From contig NZ_CP061725.1 in assembly GCF_014764405.1 (NCBI RefSeq), forward strand, positions 3,844,001 through 3,908,000: DNA of 64,000 bases, given 5' to 3'. The notes under the pieces were generated by a model. That model did no database searches and was not told where the DNA came from. It saw nothing but the letters and a program-made list of their open reading frames with translations. Made by a program: the position numbers and the translations under genes. Each line of letters opens with the position of its first letter. Position 1 is the stretch's first letter. This document shows, piece after piece, positions 58,879 through 64,000 of this stretch. The DNA comes from Micromonospora craniellae. GTDB taxonomy: Bacteria > Actinomycetota > Actinomycetes > Mycobacteriales > Micromonosporaceae.

Positions 58879-58904
58879 GTCGCGGCCTCGCTGCGCTCGT
58901 TCAC
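58875..58904 (-). CDS. 9-codon bridging mini-ORF between two RDD genes
   Basis: It reads MNERSEAAT. GTGA joins it to the upstream RDD gene stop and its TGA overlaps the GTG of the next RDD gene. Its sequence GAGCGCAGCGAG is that of the MSER-type mini-ORFs. Confidence 0.35.
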   Translation of the reverse strand: MNERSEAAT

Positions 58905-59611
58905 CTCGCCACCTTAACGACGACGGTCCCGGCGAACTTGTCGTGGAGGCACTGCTGCCAGGGCTTGTCCCACAACTGCCAGAGCCCGTCGATGTAGCTG
59001 CCACCCGGCACGAGGGACCCACCGACGAACTGCACGAGGTACCGCCTGCCGGCCACCCGACGGTCCAGCACGCGGGTCGGGTCGAGCGTCACCACCCGCA
59101 GCTTCATCACCCGCTTGCCGACGGTCTGCCCACCCTGCCTGATCAGGTACTCCACGTGGTAGACCCAGTACAGCCCGAACATCACCACGAAGAGACCGGC
59201 CTGAAGCAGCAGCATCGGCAGCACGAAGTCGGTGAACACGGTTCCCGCGTCCGGCTCGACGAGAGTGCCGTCCGGGTTCGTCCGGGTGATCGTGCGCATC
59301 ATCTGGAACCAGACCAGGAGGAAGGCCGGCACGAACAGCACCATCACCACCGCGGTCGCGATCGCCACGTCGATCAGGTATGCGACCAGCCGGTCACCGA
59401 AGACGGCCAGCGGCTGCCCGCCGGGCCCGAGTACCGGCGGCACCGTACCCGGTGCCCAGCCGGGCGGCGGCTGTTGCCTGGGTGGACCCGACCAGCCCGC
59501 GCCCGGCGGACCGGGCCAGTCGGGCGGCGGCGGTTGGCCCGGCGGCGCGAACTGTGGCGGGACCGGATGCGGGTGGCCGAGGGGCGGCGGGTGCACGGGA
59601 GGCTGGGTCAC
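58901..59611 (-). CDS. RDD-family membrane protein
   Basis: The protein has 236 aa from GTG 59611, 11 nt downstream of hpd. A Pro-rich N-terminus (PPPLGHPHPVPPQFAPPGQP) of about 60 residues is followed by the RDD domain (about 70-235), with VFGDRLVAYLIDVAIATAVV and three helices. KRVMKLRVVTLDPTRVLDRRV precedes the last helix. The two adjacent RDD genes are unequal paralogues, this one lacking the DUF2510 motif. Confidence 0.83.
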   Translation of the reverse strand: MTQPPVHPPPLGHPHPVPPQFAPPGQPPPPDWPGPPGAGWSGPPRQQPPPGWAPGTVPPVLGPGGQPLAVFGDRLVAYLIDVAIATAVVMVLFVPAFLLVWFQMMRTITRTNPDGTLVEPDAGTVFTDFVLPMLLLQAGLFVVMFGLYWVYHVEYLIRQGGQTVGKRVMKLRVVTLDPTRVLDRRVAGRRYLVQFVGGSLVPGGSYIDGLWQLWDKPWQQCLHDKFAGTVVVKVAR

Positions 59612-59622
59612 GCTGGACAGTG

Positions 59623-60828
59623 TTACAGGTTGCCGCGCTTCTCCTGCTCCCGCTCGATCGCCTCGAAGAGCGCCTTGAAGTTGCCCTTGCCGAAACCGAG
59701 GGAGCCGTGCCGCTCGATCAGCTCGAAGAAGACGGTCGGCCGGTCCTGCACCGGCTTGGTGAAGATCTGCAACAGGTAGCCGTCCTCGTCCCGGTCGACC
59801 AGGATCTTCCGGGCCTTCAGCTCTTCGATCGGCACCCGTACCTTGCCGATCCGGGCCCGCAGCTCCGGGTCGTCGTAGTACGAGTCCGGGGTCTCCAGGA
59901 AGTCGACCCCGGCGGCGCGCATCGCGTCGACACTGGCCAGGATGTCGTTGGTGGCGACGGCGATGTGCTGCGCGCCCGGGCCCTGATAGAACTCCAGGTA
60001 CTCGTCGATCTGCGACTTCTTCCGGGCGATCGCCGGCTCGTTGAGCGGGAACTTCACCTTGCGGGTGCCGTTCGCGACGACCTTGCTCATCAACGCCGAG
60101 TAGTCGGTGGCGATGTCGTCGCCGACGAACTCCGCCATGTTGGTGAAGCCCATCACCCGCCGGTAGAACTCCACCCACTCGTCCATCCGGCCCAGCTCCA
60201 CGTTGCCGACCACGTGGTCGACCGCCTGGAAGAACCGCTTGGGCTGCACCCCGGCGTCGATCATCGGCTGCCGGTCCACGATCGGCTTGCGGGCGACGAA
60301 ACCGGGCAGGAACGGGCCGGAGTAACGGGACCGGTCCACCAGGGTGTGCCGGGTGTCCCCGTAGGTGGCGATGGCGGCCAGCCGTACGGTGCCGTGCTCG
60401 TCGGTCACGTCGTGCGGCTCGGCCAGCCCGGTGGCACCCTGCGCGGTGGCGTGCGCGTACGCGGCGTCCACGTCCGGGACCTCCAGCGCGATGTCGGAGA
60501 CACCGTCGCTGTGCCGGGCGACGTGCTCGGCGCCGGTGGCGTCCGGCCGCACCGCCCCGGTGAGCACGAACCGGGCCGAGCCGCTGGTCAACACGTACTC
60601 GGCGTGGTCGCGGTGGCCCTGCTCCGGGCCTCGGTACGCCACGCAGGTCATGCCGAACGCGGTGGAGTAGTAGTGCGCGGCCTGCTTGGCGTTGCCGGCC
60701 AGGAAGCGCACGTGGTCCATGCCCTTGACCGGGAACGGGTCCTTGCTGGTGTCATGGTCGACGGTGCCGACGAGGGCGTCGACGTCGACCTCCTCGGTCG
60801 ACTGGGGTCGGTCGATAGCCTGGGTCAT
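59623..60828 (-). CDS. hpd: 4-hydroxyphenylpyruvate dioxygenase
   Basis: The protein has 401 aa. It converts 4-hydroxyphenylpyruvate to homogentisate with Fe(II) and O2, feeding HmgA. Two VOC domains carry the iron ligands: His in QAVDHVVGNVELGRMDEW, His in GAQHIAVATNDI, and Glu in TVFFELIERHGSLGFGKGNFKALFEAIEREQ. The first gene of an operon with two RDD proteins and an aromatic aminotransferase, it is divergent from an Lrp/AsnC regulator 139 bp away. Confidence 0.95.
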   Translation of the reverse strand: MTQAIDRPQSTEEVDVDALVGTVDHDTSKDPFPVKGMDHVRFLAGNAKQAAHYYSTAFGMTCVAYRGPEQGHRDHAEYVLTSGSARFVLTGAVRPDATGAEHVARHSDGVSDIALEVPDVDAAYAHATAQGATGLAEPHDVTDEHGTVRLAAIATYGDTRHTLVDRSRYSGPFLPGFVARKPIVDRQPMIDAGVQPKRFFQAVDHVVGNVELGRMDEWVEFYRRVMGFTNMAEFVGDDIATDYSALMSKVVANGTRKVKFPLNEPAIARKKSQIDEYLEFYQGPGAQHIAVATNDILASVDAMRAAGVDFLETPDSYYDDPELRARIGKVRVPIEELKARKILVDRDEDGYLLQIFTKPVQDRPTVFFELIERHGSLGFGKGNFKALFEAIEREQEKRGNL

Positions 60829-60941
60829 GGTGGCCTCCCTTGCGTACCGGCCGGCCTGGTGGGCCGACAGGGTCGTCTGCTGCTGCGAGCATCGCGGTGA
60901 CGGGGCTAACTGGGCAACCCTCTCCTGTTCGGCTGGTCAGG

Positions 60942-60949
60942 TTGCGCAA
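60942..60949. promoter_or_regulatory. Short palindrome in the hpd-Lrp intergenic region
   Basis: TTGCGCAA within GGTTGCGCAAAC is a perfect palindrome just upstream of the regulator's -10 box. It is a candidate Lrp/AsnC operator controlling both genes. Confidence 0.3.
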
Positions 60950-60953
60950 ACGG

Positions 60954-60959
60954 TATGGT
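60954..60959 (+). promoter_or_regulatory. Probable -10 box of the Lrp/AsnC gene
   Basis: TATGGT lies 8 nt before ATG 60968 and no ribosome site is present, compatible with a leaderless mRNA. Confidence 0.4.
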
Positions 60960-60967
60960 GTTCACGC

Positions 60968-61453
60968 ATGAACCCTGGACAGGTTGTACAGCTCGACGCG
61001 TTGGACGCCAGACTGATCGAGTTGCTCGCGGAGGAACCCCGGATCGGCGTACTGGAGTGCTCCCGCCGACTCCAGGTCGCCCGGGGCACCGTCCAGGCCC
61101 GGCTGGACAAGCTGGTCGGCCGTGGGGTGATCGCCGGTTTCGGACCGGACCTCGGGCCCGCCGCCCTCGGCTTCACGGTGACCAGCTTCGTCACGCTGGA
61201 GATCAGTCAGCGGCTCGGGCACGACCCGGTGACCCGTCACCTCGCGGCGATCCCCGAGGTGCTGGAGGCGCACACCATCACCGGCTCGGGCGATGTGCTC
61301 TGCCGGATCGTGGCCCGGTCGAACACCGACCTCCAACGGGTGATCGACCAGATCGTGGCGTACGAGGGGATCACGCGGGCCTCGACGATCATCGCCCTCG
61401 CCGAGCAGATTCCCTACCGCGTCCTCCCGCTGGTCCGCTCCGCCGTCGCATGA
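60968..61453 (+). CDS. Lrp/AsnC-family transcription regulator
   Basis: The protein has 161 aa. A winged helix-turn-helix (about 8-60, LDARLIELLAEEPRIGVLECSRRLQVARGTVQARLDKLVGRG is read as its helices) precedes the RAM effector-binding domain (about 75-150, LEAHTITGSGDVLCRIVARSNTDLQRVID). Such regulators respond to amino acids. Divergent to hpd, it is the natural candidate for tyrosine- or phenylalanine-responsive control of the hpd operon. Longer frames upstream are not needed. Confidence 0.9.
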   Translation: MNPGQVVQLDALDARLIELLAEEPRIGVLECSRRLQVARGTVQARLDKLVGRGVIAGFGPDLGPAALGFTVTSFVTLEISQRLGHDPVTRHLAAIPEVLEAHTITGSGDVLCRIVARSNTDLQRVIDQIVAYEGITRASTIIALAEQIPYRVLPLVRSAVA

Positions 61454-61498
61454 AGCCGTCGTACGGCGGTTTCTAGCGCCGCGCCGGGGGTTGCTGTG

Positions 61499-61551
61499 TA
61501 AGGAGGGGTCCCCTGCTAACGCCTGGTGCATAGCAGGGGACCCCTCCTAAC
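61499..61551. repeat. 53-bp dispersed intergenic repeat, copy 2, perfect hairpin
   Basis: It starts TAAGGAGGGGTCCCC and ends CCCCTCCTAAC. Perfect 18-bp arms (61501-61518 and 61531-61548) flank a 12-nt loop. It lies between two convergent genes and may terminate both. Confidence 0.75.
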
Positions 61552-61591
61552 ATCCGGGCCGGGCGCGGCGGGCGCGGCGGCGCGGGGAGCG

Positions 61592-62578
61592 TCAGCGTTC
61601 GGCCAGGGCGTCGCCGAGCGGGGTGCGTCGGTAGCGGACGGCGCGGCCGGAACGGACCCGGCTGACCAGGCCCGCCTCGCGCAGCACGGTCAGGTGGTCA
61701 CCGACCCCACCCAGGCTCAGCCCGAGTTGGGCGACGAGCTGACTGGTGGTGGCGGGCAGCGCGAGCGCCCGCAGCACCGCTGCCCGGGACCGCCCGACCA
61801 GGCGGTCCAGCACGTCGTCCGGGCGGCTGGGGTCGGGCGGCCCGAGCAGCTCCGCCGCACCGTACGCCGGGTAGACGATCGCGAACGGCCAGGGCGGTTC
61901 GAGGTACTTGATCAGGATGCCGAATACGGTGGGGACGAAGAGCAGCCCCCGACCGGCGAGCGAGTACGTCACCTGGTGCGGGTCGTCGACCTCGATGGTG
62001 CCCACGTCGCCGGGCACCCAGCGCATCCGTGGGTCCAGGTCCGCGACCGCCGCACCCCAGCCGTACGCGAGCAGCCGACCGGCCCGGTGCAGCAGGTCGC
62101 GTTCCAGCACCGCCCGCAGCCGGGGCCAGTCCGGCTGTACGAGTGTCGTCCAGGCCGCCTCGATGGCGTCCGCGAGCAGGTCCACCACGTGCGGTGAGCG
62201 ATAGATCCGGCGCGCGTACTCCGGTGGTGTGGTGTGCGGGGCGGTGAGGTTGCGGGCCAGCTCGTCGCGGGCCTGGGCGAGCGGGGTGGCCCGGACCATC
62301 GCCAGCTCGTCGGCGAAGTCCTGGGCGGTGTCCGCCGGCGGCGGATGGATGAAGTCGGCGTTGTAGCCGCCCCTGCGCATCAGCGCCAGCAGCGCCCCCA
62401 CCGTCGGCAGTTCGTGCCGGAGCCGCTCGTACACCGGCCGTTGGCGGGCCACCCAGGGCGTGAGTCCGGGGGCGCTGTTCAGCCCGGCCAGCAGCCGCAG
62501 CGCGGAGACCGTCTCACCCAACGGCGAGATGGCGAACCGGCTCGCCGCCAGGTCGGCCGGGGTCACCTCGATACGCAT
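61592..62578 (-). CDS. ArsR-like winged-helix regulator with DUF5937-type N-terminal domain
   Basis: The protein has 328 aa from ATG 62578. Residues 1-235 form a helical domain typical of this actinobacterial group (MRIEVTPADLAASRFAISPLGETV). The C-terminal part (about 250-328) is an ArsR-type winged helix with LALPATTSQLVAQLGLSLGGVGDHLTVLREAGLVSRVRSGRAVRYRRTPLG in successive helices. No metal-binding Cys motif is seen, so the signal is probably an organic ligand. It is divergent from an MFS exporter with a palindrome between them, so it probably represses the exporter. Confidence 0.83.
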   Translation of the reverse strand: MRIEVTPADLAASRFAISPLGETVSALRLLAGLNSAPGLTPWVARQRPVYERLRHELPTVGALLALMRRGGYNADFIHPPPADTAQDFADELAMVRATPLAQARDELARNLTAPHTTPPEYARRIYRSPHVVDLLADAIEAAWTTLVQPDWPRLRAVLERDLLHRAGRLLAYGWGAAVADLDPRMRWVPGDVGTIEVDDPHQVTYSLAGRGLLFVPTVFGILIKYLEPPWPFAIVYPAYGAAELLGPPDPSRPDDVLDRLVGRSRAAVLRALALPATTSQLVAQLGLSLGGVGDHLTVLREAGLVSRVRSGRAVRYRRTPLGDALAER

Positions 62579-62585
62579 CCCACGA

Positions 62586-62607
62586 CCTTTCGTTCCCTGG
62601 CGAAAGG
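62586..62607. promoter_or_regulatory. Palindromic operator between regulator and MFS gene
   Basis: Arms CCTTTCG and CGAAAGG with an 8-nt centre in the 66-bp divergent gap. TAGAGC just after it (62609-62614) could be a -10 box for the MFS gene. Confidence 0.45.
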
Positions 62608-62644
62608 ATAGAGCCCACCGGGCCGGACCACGAAGCTGGCCGGC

Positions 62645-63919
62645 GTGAACAGCACCAGTACCACCGCAGATCAGGGGGCTGCCGACCGGCCGGCGACGTT
62701 TCGGGACGTCTTCGCCGTCGCCGAGTTCCGGGTGATCTTCGCCAGCTTCGGCGTATTCATGATCGGCGAGACGGTGAAGATGCTCGCCCTGTCCGTGCTG
62801 GTCTACGAGCGCACCGGATCCGGCCTGCTGGCCGCCCTGGCGTACGTGACCGGCTTCCTGCCGCACGCCCTGGGCGGGGTGTTCCTGCTGGCGCTGGCCG
62901 ACCGCTGGCCGGCCCGGGCGATGATGGTCGGGTACGACCTGCTGCGGATGGCCATGGTGGCGGTGCTCGCCGTCGGGGCGATGTCCCCGTCGGCCATGCT
63001 CGTCCTGGTTGCGGTGGTGGCCCTGTTCGGCCCGGTCAGCAACGCCGCCCGCACCGCGCTGCTGCCCGAGGTGCTGCACGGCGACGCGTACGTGCTGGGC
63101 CGCTCGCTGCTCTCGGTCGCCTCCGGTGGGACCCAGGTGGCCGGGTTCGCGGTCGGCGGTCTGCTGCTCGGCCTGGTCGGGCCGTACGGTGCGCTCTGGT
63201 TGACCGCGGTGACCTGCGGTCTCTCGGCACTGCTGGTGCGGGTCGGGCTCACCCGACGACCGGCCCGCATCCATTACGCCCCGACCACCGACAAGCCGGC
63301 GCGCGGTGCGATTCGCGAGACCCTGCGGGTCAACCGGACCCTGCTCGCCGACCGGCGGATCCGGGGACTGCTGCTGGCCCAGTGGTTGCCCGGCTCACTG
63401 CTGGTGGGCGCAGAGGGGGTGGCCGTGCCGTACGCGGCCGATCTGGGGCCGGGGGCCAGCGCGGGCGTACTGCTGATGGCCGGCGCGGGCGGCATGCTCG
63501 TCGGTGACCTGCTGGTGGGACGGTTCGTGGCGCCGGCCCGGCGGGAACGGTGGACGCCCTGGCTCGCGCTGCTGCTCGGCGTACCGATGCTCGCGTTCGT
63601 GGCCCGGCCGTCGCTGGTGCCGGCGGCGGCCCTGTTCGCGGTGGCCACCGCGGGCTTCGCCTATCAGCTCGGGCTGGCCCGGCGGTTCCTCGACGCGGTC
63701 CCCGAGGGTCGGCGAGGGCAGGCGTTCGGGCTGGTCAGCACCGGTATGATGGCGATGCAGGGGTTGGCTGCGGCGGGCGCGGGCGCGCTCAGCGAGGTGC
63801 TCGCGCCGGGCATCGTGATGGCGCTGGCCGGTGCCGCCTCGGCGACGGCGACGCTGATCCTGTGGCCGGTGCTCGCCCCGGCCGTCCGACCTCGCCGTTC
63901 CGCGCCCGTCGCCGGCTGA
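62645..63919 (+). CDS. MFS transporter (multidrug exporter type)
   Basis: The protein has 424 aa from GTG 62645 with about 12 helices. FGVFMIGETVKMLALSVLVYERTGSG in the first helices, and GGVFLLALADRWPARAMMVGYDLLRM, correspond to the conserved loop 2-3 motif of the DHA3/macrolide-type exporters. A middle cytoplasmic loop (about 200-235) divides two six-helix halves. It is divergent from an ArsR-like repressor. The substrate is unknown. Confidence 0.87.
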   Translation: MNSTSTTADQGAADRPATFRDVFAVAEFRVIFASFGVFMIGETVKMLALSVLVYERTGSGLLAALAYVTGFLPHALGGVFLLALADRWPARAMMVGYDLLRMAMVAVLAVGAMSPSAMLVLVAVVALFGPVSNAARTALLPEVLHGDAYVLGRSLLSVASGGTQVAGFAVGGLLLGLVGPYGALWLTAVTCGLSALLVRVGLTRRPARIHYAPTTDKPARGAIRETLRVNRTLLADRRIRGLLLAQWLPGSLLVGAEGVAVPYAADLGPGASAGVLLMAGAGGMLVGDLLVGRFVAPARRERWTPWLALLLGVPMLAFVARPSLVPAAALFAVATAGFAYQLGLARRFLDAVPEGRRGQAFGLVSTGMMAMQGLAAAGAGALSEVLAPGIVMALAGAASATATLILWPVLAPAVRPRRSAPVAG

Positions 63920-63984
63920 CCCGCCGACCGCTGCGCGGTGTGCCCCGCCGGTCACCGCAGGCGGTTAGCCGGTCGCCGCGCGCG

Positions 63985-64000
63985 GTTAGGAAGGGACCCT
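63985..64000. repeat. 53-bp dispersed repeat, partial copy at the window edge
   Basis: GTTAGGAAGGGACCCT matches the outer end of the 53-bp repeat in the opposite orientation and is cut by the window end. Confidence 0.5.

Noticed and set aside
1..64000. tRNA, rRNA, CRISPR arrays, prophage, replication origin
   Set aside because: Intergenic regions were read for TTCRANYC-type arms, repeat-spacer arrays and origin genes; none was seen. Covariance-model searches would be decisive for small RNAs and riboswitches.

Overview
The window is about 72% GC by eye, densely coded, with many GTG starts, ATGA/GTGA gene overlaps and actinobacterial marker genes (Lsr2, CarD, DisA, a DUF397 protein, DUF2510/RDD proteins). 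It is a chromosomal segment of a mycelial actinobacterium. The agq-like type III polyketide set, the dispersed 53-bp hairpin repeat and the overall gene content point most to the Micromonosporaceae (Micromonospora/Salinispora/Actinoplanes type). That placement is inference. No rRNA, tRNA, CRISPR array, prophage or replication origin was seen.

Layout. 1-8087 (minus) is one tightly coupled operon for a type IV secretion-like envelope apparatus: two tiny membrane proteins, a VirB4-like ATPase, a polytopic VirB6-like protein, a single-pass VirB8/TcpC-like protein, a wall hydrolase and a further gene cut by the left edge. 8432-10842 is folate synthesis (folP-folB-folK) with a DUF3180 protein. 10954-13119 holds membrane and hypothetical proteins. 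13205-16861 is an OpuC-type osmolyte importer whose binding protein appears circularly permuted. 18680-21278 is a solitary NuoD paralogue beside a MidA/NDUFAF7-type methyltransferase carrying two in-frame palindromic elements. 21391-28161 is a CoA/NAD cofactor block (DUF2520, panC, panD, nadB, nadC, coaX). 28370-33314 is lysS, lsr2 and clpC; clpC has a 1-nt frameshift.

33755-40325 has a C39-like protein, mutY, an ACT protein, def, disA and radA. 41273-45255 (UbiA prenyltransferase, methyltransferase, acyl-CoA-dehydrogenase-like flavoprotein, type III PKS) matches the gene set for alkyl-O-dihydrogeranyl-methoxyhydroquinones. 47549-49282 is carD-ispD-ispF, followed by a complete 979-bp IS982-family element. 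51533-60828 holds tyrosine/homogentisate catabolism in two blocks (hmgA, an unknown gene and fahA; then hpd, two RDD proteins and an aromatic aminotransferase), with an Lrp/AsnC regulator divergent from hpd. A divergent ArsR-like regulator/MFS pair closes the window.

Three genome-scale habits recur. First, 9-38-codon mini-ORFs bridge neighbouring genes, nearly all with 4-nt start/stop overlaps at both ends. Second, many starts lie 6-8 nt after a TANNNT box, as expected for leaderless mRNAs. Third, a 53-bp repeat lies after panD and after the Lrp gene, with a partial copy at the right edge.
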